Shown here: positions 16,250 through 24,414 of the stretch, piece after piece
How the letters are laid out: each line of letters opens with the position of its first letter
Numbering within the stretch: position 1 is the stretch's first letter
Assembly: GCF_025354735.1 (NCBI RefSeq)
Contig: NZ_JANXMI010000092.1
Coordinates: 1-41,432, forward strand
Direction: 5' to 3'
DNA: 41,432 bases
Source: Rugamonas sp.
GTDB taxonomy: Bacteria; Pseudomonadota; Gammaproteobacteria; Burkholderiales; Burkholderiaceae_D
Made by a program: the position numbers and the translations under genes
Notes under the pieces: generated by a model
The model's database searches: none
Seen by the model: the letters and a program-made list of their open reading frames with translations, nothing else
What the model was told of the DNA's origin: nothing

Positions 16250-17476
16250 TCAAATGCCTTGCAGTTGTACTTGCGGGTCCAGCCAGGTGCTGCCCTCGAA
16301 ATAGCCATGGCTCAGGTTCATGACCTGGAACACCAGCGCCAGGTCGCGCCACTCGTAGTTGTCGACCAGGTGGGTGTCGGCGCTGTGCAGCGCGGTCGCC
16401 ACCGAATAGCTGCCCGGCCCCAGGTTGAGGCGGAACTGGAAGGTGAACGTGAGGCGCTGGCCGTCGGCCACCGGCGGCACCGGCGCTTCCTTGTGGAAGG
16501 TGTTGGTGCCGAAGATGGGCTGGCCCAGCCGGTCCTTGATGCGGTAGCCCAGCGTCAGGTTGGGGATGGCGCGGTGGACGTCGACCGTCACCCGCAGCGT
16601 CACCAGGCTGCCGACGTCGTGCACCTCGGCCGGCTCGCCCTGTTCGTTGAGCAGCGCGATCTCGCGCACGGTGGCCTCGCCGCTGCCGGAAATGGTCTGC
16701 ACCTTGCCGCTGGCGTGGGTTTCCTGGCGCACGTTCTGGTTCTCGCGCTCGGCCAGCATGGCGTTGTAGTAATCCATGATTTCTTCCGGCGTGCCTTCCT
16801 TGCTGATGCGGCCGCCATCGAGCAGGATGGCGCGGTCGCACACCGACTGGATCGCGCCCTTGTCGTGCGACACGATCAGCAGGGTCGTGCCCTGTTCGCG
16901 GAAGCTGCGGATGCGCTCGAAGCTCTTGTGCTGGAAGTAGGCGTCGCCGACCGACAACGCCTCGTCGACGATGAGCACGTCCGGGCGGCGCGCCGTGGCG
17001 ACGGCGAAGCCCAGCCGCATCTGCATGCCGCTGGAATAGACCCGCACCGGCTGGTCCAGATAGCTGCCGATCTCGGCGAAGGCTTCGATCTCCGGCATCA
17101 GGTCGCGCATTTCCTCGGCGCTCAGGCCGATCAACTGGCCCGACATCAGCGCGTTCTGGCGCCCCGTGAAGTCGGGATGGAAGCCCATGCCCAGTTCCAG
17201 CATGGCGGCCACGCGGCCCTCCATCTGCACCGTGCCGGTACTGGCGGCGGCGGTGCCGGTGATCAGCTTGAGCAGCGTGCTCTTGCCGGCGCCGTTGATG
17301 CCGATGATGCCCAGCGCCTGGCCGGGATGGACCTGGAAGCTGATGTCCCGCAAGACCCAGATCCGCTCATGGCGCGGCCGGGCGAACGGCGTGAGCCATT
17401 CGAGCAGGCGGGCCCGGTGGTTGGGATAGCGTTTGTAGGCCTTGCCCAGATTTGATACGCGTATGCTGCCGTTCAC
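16250..17476 (-). CDS. wzt: Polysaccharide ABC transporter ATPase with C-terminal carbohydrate-binding domain
   Basis: This 408-residue ATPase has Walker A GINGAGKST at 59-67, signature YSSGMQMRLG, Walker B VLIVDEALSVGD and the H-loop LLIVSHD. The last 160 residues or so form a beta-rich Wzt C-terminal domain (TLGYRIKDRLGQPIFGTNTF). In E. coli O8/O9a this domain recognises the capped end of the O-polysaccharide before export. Its presence therefore argues for a chain terminator in the same operon, and the next gene fits. The start is GTG at 17476, overlapping the wzm stop by 4 bp. It powers export of lipid-linked polysaccharide across the inner membrane. Confidence 0.95.
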   Translation of the reverse strand: MNGSIRVSNLGKAYKRYPNHRARLLEWLTPFARPRHERIWVLRDISFQVHPGQALGIIGINGAGKSTLLKLITGTAAASTGTVQMEGRVAAMLELGMGFHPDFTGRQNALMSGQLIGLSAEEMRDLMPEIEAFAEIGSYLDQPVRVYSSGMQMRLGFAVATARRPDVLIVDEALSVGDAYFQHKSFERIRSFREQGTTLLIVSHDKGAIQSVCDRAILLDGGRISKEGTPEEIMDYYNAMLAERENQNVRQETHASGKVQTISGSGEATVREIALLNEQGEPAEVHDVGSLVTLRVTVDVHRAIPNLTLGYRIKDRLGQPIFGTNTFHKEAPVPPVADGQRLTFTFQFRLNLGPGSYSVATALHSADTHLVDNYEWRDLALVFQVMNLSHGYFEGSTWLDPQVQLQGI

Positions 17477-18273
17477 AGTTCGTCCACCATTTCGCCCGCG
17501 CGCGCGCGGAAAAGTTGCATGCCCAGCAGGCACAAGATAATGCCCACCACGGCCGGCATCAGCAGCGTGTCCCATTGCGGCGCCGCGTGGGCGACCAGGA
17601 TGTCGTGGAAGGCGATGATGAGGGGCGCCATCGGATTGAACATCAGCCAGTCGCGCACGTCCGGCGGCAGCGCCTTGAGCGGGTAGACCACCGGCGTGAA
17701 CCAGAACCAGAATTGCAGCACGATGGTGAAGAACTGGCCGACGTCGCGGAAGAAGACGTTGAGGACGCCGACGATCATGCCCAGGCCGATGGCCAGCGCG
17801 ATCAGGATCGCCAGCACCGGGAACAGCGCCAGGTAGGCCCAGCCGGGGAAGTTGTCCGACGCCACGAGGAACAGCGTGAACAGGCCGAAGATGATGGCGA
17901 AGTTCAGGCAGGCGTTGAGGACGACGATGACAGGCAGACACAGGCGCGGGAAATTGATCTTTTTGATCAAGCCGGCGTTGTCGAGGAACACGGTCTGCGC
18001 CTTGCTGGTGATTTCGGCGAACAGATTCCACGTCAGCACGCCGGCGCACAGGTAGATGCTGTAGGCGAAGGTGGAATTGTTGTCCGGCAGGCGCGAGTGC
18101 ATCACCTGGGCGAAGATGACGGTATAGACGAAGATCATGGCCAGCGGATTGAGCACGGTCCAGGCCGCGCCGAGGATGGAATTGCGGTATTTCGACTGGA
18201 ATTCGCGCTGCACGCTGGTCTTGATGAAGCCGCGGTAATTGGCGAGGTTGCGCAGACGCGCCAGCGCCATCAT
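17473..18273 (-). CDS. wzm: Polysaccharide ABC transporter permease
   Basis: This 266-residue ABC-2 type permease has six hydrophobic segments. It carries REFQSKYRNSILGAAWTVLN at the N terminus, the family's coupling region, and LQFWFWFTPVVYPLKALP near the middle. It forms the channel with Wzt. The ATG at 18273 has GGAG 7 bases upstream; a second ATG follows directly, and the frame is open further up without conserved sequence. It is the first gene of the export operon, with a TATAAT box about 125 bp upstream. Confidence 0.94.
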   Translation of the reverse strand: MMALARLRNLANYRGFIKTSVQREFQSKYRNSILGAAWTVLNPLAMIFVYTVIFAQVMHSRLPDNNSTFAYSIYLCAGVLTWNLFAEITSKAQTVFLDNAGLIKKINFPRLCLPVIVVLNACLNFAIIFGLFTLFLVASDNFPGWAYLALFPVLAILIALAIGLGMIVGVLNVFFRDVGQFFTIVLQFWFWFTPVVYPLKALPPDVRDWLMFNPMAPLIIAFHDILVAHAAPQWDTLLMPAVVGIILCLLGMQLFRARAGEMVDEL

Positions 18274-18395
18274 GGCTGGGCTCCGGCGCGGCGGCGCGTG
18301 TGGTGGGCGGACGGTGGTACTAGCATCATGGTGTGGGCATCTACAGAGAAAAAACGGGATAGAAAAGGGCACGCGCGCCAGGCGCGGCGGCGCGC

Positions 18396-18401
18396 ATTAT
18401 A
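18396..18401 (-). promoter_or_regulatory. Candidate -10 box of the wzm operon
   Basis: TATAAT, a perfect -10 hexamer on the minus strand, lies in the gap after the CRP-like gene. No good -35 is seen at 16-18 bp. The predicted leader of about 115 bases begins with a GC-rich inverted repeat (GCGCGCC and GGCGCGC, 18376-18395) and then T-rich sequence, so partial attenuation is conceivable. Confidence 0.45.
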
Positions 18402-18425
18402 CATTGGCGTTTCGATAAGCTCGCT

Positions 18426-19235
18426 TCAGGACGGACCCTCGACCAGTTTTTGCAGCGCCTGCGGGTCGAGGATGATGAGTCGGTGGGTATCCTTTTGCAC
18501 GATGCCCTGCTGGGTCAGCGTCAGCAGCGCCCGCGTCACCGTCTCGCGGCTGGTGTTGATCATGTTGGCGATGTCCTGGTGGGTCGGCAGGTTTTCCACC
18601 ACGTCGGGCTGGCCGGGCTGGGTGGTCTTGAGCTGCACCAGGAAGGTGTAGATGCGGCGCGCCGTGTTGTTGATGCTCAGCAGGCTGCGGAACTCGGAGT
18701 CGCGCTGGATCTTCTCGGCCAGGTGGCGCAACATCAGATTGGCCACCGACGGCGCGTGCGAAAACAGGTGCAGCGCGGCCGGCGCCGGCAAGAAGGCCAC
18801 CAGCACGTCGCTCATCGCCACCACCGAGGCCGTGCGCGTGGAACTGTTGATGACGGCGATCTCGCCGAAGAAGTCGCCCGGTGCCAGCATGCGCAGGCCG
18901 ATGGCGCGGCCGTCCTCGGTCACGTCGATCACTTGCAACTGGCCCGACAGCAGGAACAGCAGGCCGTCGCCGCTGCCGCCCTTTTGCAGCACGATGTCGC
19001 GCTTGTGGTACTGGCGGTAGCGCAGGTCGGGCTTGATGCGTTGGATGGCCTCGTCGTCCAGGCCGGCCAGCAGCGGGATCTTGCGCAGGTGCACTTGCAG
19101 CTTGGTCGTCGTCGGCGCCTCGGTGCCGGCCGTGTCCGCGACGTCGGGACCGGCCGCCCCGGCCTCGGCGACCGGCGTCGGCTCGGGGTTGGCTTTGGAA
19201 CTGGGCTTCATGGGTGGCTTATCCGGGGCGGTCAT
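18426..19235 (-). CDS. CRP/FNR-family transcriptional regulator with CRP-type recognition helix
   Basis: This 269-residue regulator has a disordered Pro/Ala-rich N-terminal tail (1-44). The cyclic-nucleotide-binding domain follows (about 48-165), then a dimerisation helix and a winged helix (about 190-265). The phosphate-binding cassette has GEIAVINSS at 124-132 and R134-T135, in the place of Glu72 and Arg82-Ser83 of E. coli CRP. The recognition helix SRETVTR (229-235) keeps the Arg, Glu and Arg of CRP (R180, E181, R185) that read TGTGA half sites. Perfect TGTGA-N6-TCACA sites precede three units in this window. No Cys cluster for an FNR-type iron-sulfur centre is present. It is translated from the end of the barrel gene (4-bp ATGA overlap), downstream of an adenylate cyclase, so cAMP is the expected ligand. 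Confidence 0.93.
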   Translation of the reverse strand: MTAPDKPPMKPSSKANPEPTPVAEAGAAGPDVADTAGTEAPTTTKLQVHLRKIPLLAGLDDEAIQRIKPDLRYRQYHKRDIVLQKGGSGDGLLFLLSGQLQVIDVTEDGRAIGLRMLAPGDFFGEIAVINSSTRTASVVAMSDVLVAFLPAPAALHLFSHAPSVANLMLRHLAEKIQRDSEFRSLLSINNTARRIYTFLVQLKTTQPGQPDVVENLPTHQDIANMINTSRETVTRALLTLTQQGIVQKDTHRLIILDPQALQKLVEGPS

Positions 19236-20506
19236 TGGCTGTCGTGCCAGCGCAGACTGAACTGGATCTGGCGATTGTTGTATTGAAAAATCGAAATATT
19301 CTCGTGGTTGCGCACTTCGCGCCAGTCGAACTGGAGCGCGACGCGCGCGGTCAGCGGATACAGCAGGCTGGCGCGCAGATTGTAGGTGTCCTGGCGGCGC
19401 ACGGTGTCGATCAGGCCGGGCGAATAGGCCAGGGCGCTGTTCCAGCGCTGTTCCGACAAGTCCAGTTCGCCTTCGAGCAGGCGCCACAGCCGGGTGTGCC
19501 CGTACAGTTCGGCGCTCCAGCCTTGCCGGTTGCCGCCCGGCCGGTCGCTGACGGCGTGGTCGTTGAGCCAGCCCAGGTTCAGCTGCACTTGGCGGGTCTC
19601 GTCGCGGTAGCCGAGGATGCTGCGCAGCTCGCTGGTATTGGCATCGAAATTGCTCAGCGTGCGGTAAGTCATGTGCGACACGCCGCCCAGCACACTCCAG
19701 TCCACCCCGTTCGGCAGCGCCAGCGGCGGCGTCGCCCGCAGCTGCAACTGGCTCTGGCCTTGGTACATGCGCCCGCCCAGCGAGAGCGCGCCGACCAGGC
19801 CGCTGGCGCGCATGCGCCAGTTGCCCACGCGCCAGGGATGCTCGGCGCCGGCGAACAGCGAAATGGTATTGTAGCTCGACAGGTGATCGTTCTGGCGCAC
19901 GTGTAGCTGGGCGTAGCCGAGGTCGCCGTCCTGGTCGAGGTCGCGCAGATAGTCGGCCGACACCACGGAATAATGGTCCGGTTTCGGCAGATAGTCGGGC
20001 AGCAGCTGCAGCGGCTGACCGGAACCGTCGCCCAGCGCGTACAGCGGATTGCTGGCGCCCTGGTTGACATTGCGGTCGTAGCCGCGCGCCGTCGTCAGCG
20101 TCCACTCACTGTGCAGCGGCGTGCCGGCGCAGCCCTGCAGGCGCTGCTGGGCGATGATGTCGAGGATGCCCTGCGGCGGATCGAAGCGCTGCTCGATTTC
20201 CTGGAACAGGCGTTCGGCGGCGCCGTCGTTGCCGAGCGCACATTGCAGCAGCGCGAGGTCCAGCCATTCGCCGGCGTGACGCGGCCCCTGGGCGATCATG
20301 CGCGCCAGCGTCGCGCTGGCGTCGCCGCGCCGGCCTTCGGAAATGGACTGCATGGCATCCATATAAAGGTCGGGCGCCACTTCGGCCGGCGCGGCCGCCG
20401 GACTGGCGAGCTGGGCCCGGGCCGGCAGCGCCAGGGTCAGCGCCAGGGTCAGCGTCAATGCCAGCGCTGGCAGCCGCCGGCGCAGCGGCCATGGCGCGCG
20501 CGTCAT
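19232..20506 (-). CDS. Outer-membrane beta-barrel protein with N-terminal helical repeat region
   Basis: This 424-residue protein starts with a clear signal peptide (hydrophobic run LALTLTLALTLALPARA, cleavage near residue 31). Residues about 45-125 look like TPR-type helices (SEGRRGDASATLARMIAQGP, LALLQCALGNDGAAERLF). From about 130 on, alternating short strands rich in aromatic and polar residues (TTARGYDRNVNQ, YAQLHVRQNDHL and the C-terminal NNRQIQFSLRWHDSQ) suggest an outer-membrane barrel. The layout recalls Slam-type (DUF560) proteins, but I cannot confirm that family. It overlaps both neighbours by 4 bp, between the cyclase and the CRP-like regulator, so it may feed an envelope signal to the CHASE2 domain. 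The role is inferred only. Confidence 0.7.
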   Translation of the reverse strand: MTRAPWPLRRRLPALALTLTLALTLALPARAQLASPAAAPAEVAPDLYMDAMQSISEGRRGDASATLARMIAQGPRHAGEWLDLALLQCALGNDGAAERLFQEIEQRFDPPQGILDIIAQQRLQGCAGTPLHSEWTLTTARGYDRNVNQGASNPLYALGDGSGQPLQLLPDYLPKPDHYSVVSADYLRDLDQDGDLGYAQLHVRQNDHLSSYNTISLFAGAEHPWRVGNWRMRASGLVGALSLGGRMYQGQSQLQLRATPPLALPNGVDWSVLGGVSHMTYRTLSNFDANTSELRSILGYRDETRQVQLNLGWLNDHAVSDRPGGNRQGWSAELYGHTRLWRLLEGELDLSEQRWNSALAYSPGLIDTVRRQDTYNLRASLLYPLTARVALQFDWREVRNHENISIFQYNNRQIQFSLRWHDSQ

Positions 20507-22407
20507 GGCGCCACCGCCGCCTCGGCCAGCGCCGCCAGCGTATATAAAGTGGTGCTGTGTTCGCGTCCGCGCAACATGATCTCGCCCAGCCCGGTCAGCC
20601 GGTGGCGCCGCGCCCGCTGCGCCGTGCCGGGGCCGATGATGACGTCGTAAGGCAGGTCGCGCGCCGCCGTCTCCAGCCGCGAAGCGACGTTGACGCTGTC
20701 GCCGACGGCCGTGTAGATGCTGCGCGAGGAGGCGCCGAAGTCGCCCGCCATCGCGATCCCGCTCTCGATGCCGATGCGCACCCGCAGCGGCGCCTCGGCC
20801 CGCGCCGCGCGCACGCGGTTGAAGGCGCGCACCTCGGCGATGATGGCCAGCGCGGCGTCGAGGGCCTGGTCGGCGTGGTCGGCCACCGGCAGCGGCGCGC
20901 CCCAGAACGCGACCAGGCCGTCGCCCGTGTATTTGTCGAGCGTGCCGCGCTGGGCCAGCACCGGCCGCGTCAGGCAGTTGAGGAAGTCGCGCGTCAGCTG
21001 CGCCGCCTGCTCCACCGTCAGCGCCTCGACGTGGCTGGTGTAACCCTCCATGTCGGCGATCAGGGTGGTGACGTCGCCGCGCCGCGGCGCCAGCGGGTCG
21101 CGCAGATTGCTGCGCAGGAGCTCGTCGACCACGGCGTCGGCCACGTACTGGCGCAGCGTGCCGAGCAGCTTGCGCGACTGCCGCTGCGTCGATTGCCACG
21201 CCAGCGGCACGGCCACGGCCAGCAGGAATAAATGGGTCAGCAGCGGACCGGTGCTGTTGAATTCGGCGTCGTGCGGCACCGTCAGCCAGGCCAGGAACAG
21301 CCACAGCAGCGACGCCGCCGCCAAAATGGCCAGGTTGGCCCAGGCCGGCAGGCGCGCGACGGTGTAGGTGACGAGGGCGGTGAGCAGCACGGCGTAGGCG
21401 ATGGCGATCGCGCGTCCCGGCCACGGCGCCGGGGCCAGGCCGGCGCGGGCGTCGAGCTGGGCGGTGAGGGCGGCCGCGTGCACCAGCAAGCCGCTGGTGG
21501 AGGCCGACAACGGCGTCGCCACCCGGTCCGACAGGCCCAGCGATGAGGAACCGACCAGCACCAGCTTGCCGTCGATCAGGCTGGCCGGCCAGCGCTGGGC
21601 CAGGATGTCGGCCGCCGGCACCACGGTATAGGCTTCCCAGGCGCGGCTGTAGGGGAGGCGCCGCAAGCCGTCGCCGCCGGCCATGCCGTCGGTCGGGCCG
21701 CCGTTTGCTTTGGCCGAGCCTGCGCTCGAAGATGGGATAGGGTCCGGGCCGCAGCAGGCCAGCAGCGCGCGCGACAGCGTCGGATAGTCGCGGCCGGCGA
21801 ACCAGGTCAGCATCGGCAGGCGCCGTATCATGCCGTCCTTGTCGGGAATGAAGCCGATATTGCCGGTGTGGGCCGCCAGCGCCAGGCCGGCGTGGTTGGC
21901 GATGTAGCCGCTGGCGGGCACGGCGGCGCCGGCCGTGGCGGCCGCTTCGCCGCCGCTCAGGCCGCCCTTGCGCAGCGGCAGCGCGCCGTTGAAATCGAAG
22001 GCTTGCGGCATCACCAGCGGACCATGCTGGGCCAGCAGCGCCAGCCGGGTGTCGCCGTCGCGGTCGCCCGGCTCGGGAAAGACCACGTCGAGCGCCACGC
22101 CGCGCGCCTGGTACGGCCCCAGCAGCTGCTCGATCAGCGCCGCCACCCGTTCGCGCGGCCACGGCCACGGGCCGTCGGCGCTCAGGCTGGCCTCGTCGAT
22201 GTCGACCACCACCAGCCGCGTTTCCGGCACCGTCGACGCCTGCATGCGCACGATGCGGTCGCGCAGCCACTCGTTGGCCACATAGGACTCGACCGAGGCC
22301 GGCAGCCACTGCGCCCACACGGCCAGCGCGACCGCCACCAGCGCGACTAGGGCGCGCGGCAGGGCCGACGACAGCGTCGGCGCACGGGAAGAAAGCGGTG
22401 ACGTCAT
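20503..22407 (-). CDS. CHASE2-domain adenylate/guanylate cyclase, class III
   Basis: This 634-residue membrane enzyme has an N-terminal anchor (about 15-35) and a periplasmic CHASE2 sensor domain (about 40-330, with VVVDIDEASLSADGPWPWPR). Three membrane helices follow (about 345-430), then a cytoplasmic class III cyclase domain (about 440-625). Both metal-binding Asp are present, D452 in IADMEGYT and D496 in DKYTGDGLVAFW, and GDSVNVASRLE supplies the transition-state Asn and Arg. The domain should therefore be active. cAMP is more likely than cGMP because a CRP-type regulator is encoded in the same operon. It is the first gene of a three-gene operon with 4-bp overlaps, divergent from the FecR-domain gene. 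Confidence 0.93.
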   Translation of the reverse strand: MTSPLSSRAPTLSSALPRALVALVAVALAVWAQWLPASVESYVANEWLRDRIVRMQASTVPETRLVVVDIDEASLSADGPWPWPRERVAALIEQLLGPYQARGVALDVVFPEPGDRDGDTRLALLAQHGPLVMPQAFDFNGALPLRKGGLSGGEAAATAGAAVPASGYIANHAGLALAAHTGNIGFIPDKDGMIRRLPMLTWFAGRDYPTLSRALLACCGPDPIPSSSAGSAKANGGPTDGMAGGDGLRRLPYSRAWEAYTVVPAADILAQRWPASLIDGKLVLVGSSSLGLSDRVATPLSASTSGLLVHAAALTAQLDARAGLAPAPWPGRAIAIAYAVLLTALVTYTVARLPAWANLAILAAASLLWLFLAWLTVPHDAEFNSTGPLLTHLFLLAVAVPLAWQSTQRQSRKLLGTLRQYVADAVVDELLRSNLRDPLAPRRGDVTTLIADMEGYTSHVEALTVEQAAQLTRDFLNCLTRPVLAQRGTLDKYTGDGLVAFWGAPLPVADHADQALDAALAIIAEVRAFNRVRAARAEAPLRVRIGIESGIAMAGDFGASSRSIYTAVGDSVNVASRLETAARDLPYDVIIGPGTAQRARRHRLTGLGEIMLRGREHSTTLYTLAALAEAAVAP

Positions 22408-22459
22408 AAACAGGCGCGGCGGCGCCCAGGGCGCGGGGAAGGGATCGGGCGAACCCGCG

Positions 22460-22465
22460 AGTATA
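22460..22465 (-). promoter_or_regulatory. Weak candidate -10 box for the cyclase operon
   Basis: TATACT (5 of 6 matches) on the minus strand, about 53 bp before the cyclase ATG, lies in an AT-rich patch. No convincing -35 is found at the right distance. Confidence 0.3.
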
Positions 22466-22560
22466 AATGCATCGTTTTTAATCGGTGGTTAACTGTAATC
22501 TTCGCTTACAACTTTTAGACGGCAAAGCGCACGCCATGCGCCTTGGCGGGCGTAGCGAAC

Positions 22561-22569
22561 TGCTATAGT
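22561..22569 (+). promoter_or_regulatory. Candidate extended -10 promoter upstream of the FecR-domain gene
   Basis: TGCTATAGT fits an extended -10 (TGn plus a 5-of-6 hexamer). A transcript would start near 22576, upstream of the CRP-type site, so CRP binding there could repress it while activating the second promoter. Confidence 0.35.
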
Positions 22570-22594
22570 AACGGTAAGTATTGTACGCATGAAA

Positions 22595-22636
22595 TGTGAT
22601 GGCCGTCACAGTATTTTCGGCCACGAGGCGGACAAT
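22595..22636 (+). promoter_or_regulatory. CRP-type site and -10 box for the FecR-domain gene
   Basis: TGTGATGGCCGTCACA at 22595-22610 is a perfect TGTGA-N6-TCACA. Its centre (22602.5) lies 28.5 bases before GACAAT (22631-22636, 4 of 6). That is within a base or so of the 29.5 expected when CRP is centred at -41.5 (class II). Transcription would start near 22643, leaving a leader of about 16 bases with AGGAG. Confidence 0.75.
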
Positions 22637-22658
22637 ACCCTAAAAAAGGAGTATCTAT

Positions 22659-24167
22659 ATGCTGTCTCAAATTACGCGCGGTCCGGCGGCCGGCGGCGCG
22701 CGCCGCTTTCCCCTGTTGTGCCTGGCCCTGTGCCTGGCGCTGCTGGGCGGCCTGGCCCACGCCGGCGAAGCGGCGCGCATCGTCTTCGTGGCCGGCCAGG
22801 TGCACACCGGCGCCCGCGCGCTGGCCGTCGGCGACGCGGTCCAGGAGGGCGATGAAATCGCCACCGGCGCCCAGGGTTATATCTATCTGAAGACGGTCGA
22901 CAACGGCTTGCTGATCCTGCGCCCGGGCAGCCGCGCGCGCATCGTCACCTACCACGTCGACCTCCAGAACCCGGCCAACACCCACATCAAGTTCGAGCTG
23001 CTGTCGGGCGTGGCGCGCAGCGTCTCGGGCGACGCCGTCAAGCTGGCGCGGCAGAACTTCCGCTTCAACACGCCGGTCGCCGCCATCGGCGTGCGCGGCA
23101 CCGACTTCACCGTCGCCACCGACGACGAAACCTCGCGCGTGACCGTCATTTCCGGCGCCATCGTCGTCAGTGGTTTTTCCGCCACGTGCATGCCCGGCGG
23201 CAGCGGTCCGTGCGACCACACGTCCAGCCGCGAACTGGCCGCGACCCAGGTCGGCCAGATGATGCAGGTCAAGCGCGGCCAGTCCGTGCCGCAGCTGATG
23301 TCGGGCGGCGCGCTGGCGCCGGACGCGGTGGCGCCACCGCGCGGCGACGAGCCGATCGGCAAGACCGGCTCATCCGGCGCGAACGGCGGGGCCGGCGCGC
23401 CGCCGTCGGGCGACGTCAGCCTCGACCCGCAGAAGGGCGACAATCTGCTGCACCAGGCCGAAGTGGTGCAATCGGTCAAGCCGCCGGATCCGCCGCCGGT
23501 GGTGCTGGCGCCGGCAGCGCCACCGGTGACGGTCGATCCGCCGGTGGTGACCCCGCCGCCGGTCGTGGCGCCGCCCGTCGTCGTGGCGCCGCCCGTCGTG
23601 GCGCCGCCCGTTGTGGTGGCGCCGCCTGTGGTGACGCCACCGGTAGTTGTGCCTGATAGCAAAATCGTATGGGGTCGTTGGCAGCCCGTGCTGGACCTGG
23701 CTGCAAACGTCGACACGGTTAAAGTGTTGCAGTCGGGAGGGCAGGAGATTGCCCGCAGTGGTTACTATGCCGTGTTTCGCACCGCTGGTACCAACTGGCT
23801 GTCGCCAACGCAAGGCTCGGCCGGCTTCGCGCTCAAGCAGAGCGAGGCGTCCCTGGTCGATGTGACGACCAATGCGTTGACGGCGGCCACCTTGCAAAAC
23901 GGGCAGTTGCAAGTCGATTTCGGCAAATCGACCTTCAATACCTCGTTTGATTTATTGTCCGGCAAAGAGAAATTTAATTTGCAGGCGCAGGGGGCGGTCT
24001 CCAGCGACGGCATAATGACCGGTAATAATCAATACGCGCGGCCGACCAATATGACGGTCATTGGTGTGCTGAGTAATGAAAACGGCGGCGCCGCCTCGTA
24101 TATCTTCTCGTCGCGCATTGATGACCATCGCGTTGCCAACGGCGTCACTTACTGGCAAAAGAATTAA
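22659..24167 (+). CDS. Secreted FecR-domain protein with Pro/Val-rich linker
   Basis: This 502-residue protein has a signal peptide (about 1-36, LCLALCLALLGGLAHAGEA) and a FecR domain (about 40-175) with QEGDEIATGAQGYIYLKTVD and TPVAAIGVRGTDFTV, the family's hallmark. A low-complexity linker of PPVV/APPVV repeats (about 275-330) follows, and then a C-terminal domain of about 170 residues that I do not recognise. FecR domains are periplasmic; in iron signalling they relay to sigma factors, but no sigma or anti-sigma gene is here. Instead it faces a CHASE2 cyclase operon and has a CRP-type site upstream. AGGAG 7 bases before the ATG fixes the start. A stem-loop terminator follows. From about 23640 the GC content falls, suggesting a module of different origin. 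Confidence 0.88.
   Translation: MLSQITRGPAAGGARRFPLLCLALCLALLGGLAHAGEAARIVFVAGQVHTGARALAVGDAVQEGDEIATGAQGYIYLKTVDNGLLILRPGSRARIVTYHVDLQNPANTHIKFELLSGVARSVSGDAVKLARQNFRFNTPVAAIGVRGTDFTVATDDETSRVTVISGAIVVSGFSATCMPGGSGPCDHTSSRELAATQVGQMMQVKRGQSVPQLMSGGALAPDAVAPPRGDEPIGKTGSSGANGGAGAPPSGDVSLDPQKGDNLLHQAEVVQSVKPPDPPPVVLAPAAPPVTVDPPVVTPPPVVAPPVVVAPPVVAPPVVVAPPVVTPPVVVPDSKIVWGRWQPVLDLAANVDTVKVLQSGGQEIARSGYYAVFRTAGTNWLSPTQGSAGFALKQSEASLVDVTTNALTAATLQNGQLQVDFGKSTFNTSFDLLSGKEKFNLQAQGAVSSDGIMTGNNQYARPTNMTVIGVLSNENGGAASYIFSSRIDDHRVANGVTYWQKN
23536..23650 (+). repeat. In-frame repeats encoding the Pro/Val linker
   Basis: Imperfect copies of a 12- to 15-base unit (GTCGTGGCGCCGCCC) encode PPVV, APPVV and TPPVV motifs. 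The repeats are in frame, so slippage would change linker length without breaking the protein. Confidence 0.85.
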
Positions 24168-24192
24168 GCTTGGCGCAGATGCCACAGTTTGG

Positions 24193-24216
24193 ACGCAGGC
24201 CCAGGCCTGCGTTTTT
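24193..24216 (+). terminator. Intrinsic terminator after the FecR-domain gene
   Basis: ACGCAGGCC and GGCCTGCGT pair in a 9-bp stem with a 2-base spacer (CA), followed directly by TTTTT. It lies 26 bp after the stop and separates this gene from the surface-protein promoter. Confidence 0.88.
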
Positions 24217-24414
24217 ATTTCCGTCGGTATTGTTCATCTGTAATTTAGTTGCGCGGCCGGCATCGCGATAAACAGTCGGGTACGGCCGCAGTGATATGTT
24301 TAACAATGTCGATTGTTTATTTGATAATTCGGTATTGATTTCCCCCGATACATCTCCCATAATGCCCAGCGGACAGATTTTGTAGCTTTTTTTACGAAAT
24401 GAGAGGGCTTTTTA
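24217..24414. other. AT-rich gap upstream of the surface-protein promoter
   Basis: This stretch of about 200 bases holds no gene that I can support. It is much richer in A and T than its surroundings. It includes a small inverted repeat (AACAAT and ATTGTT around 4 bases, 24302-24317), which may be a further regulator site or chance. Confidence 0.5.
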
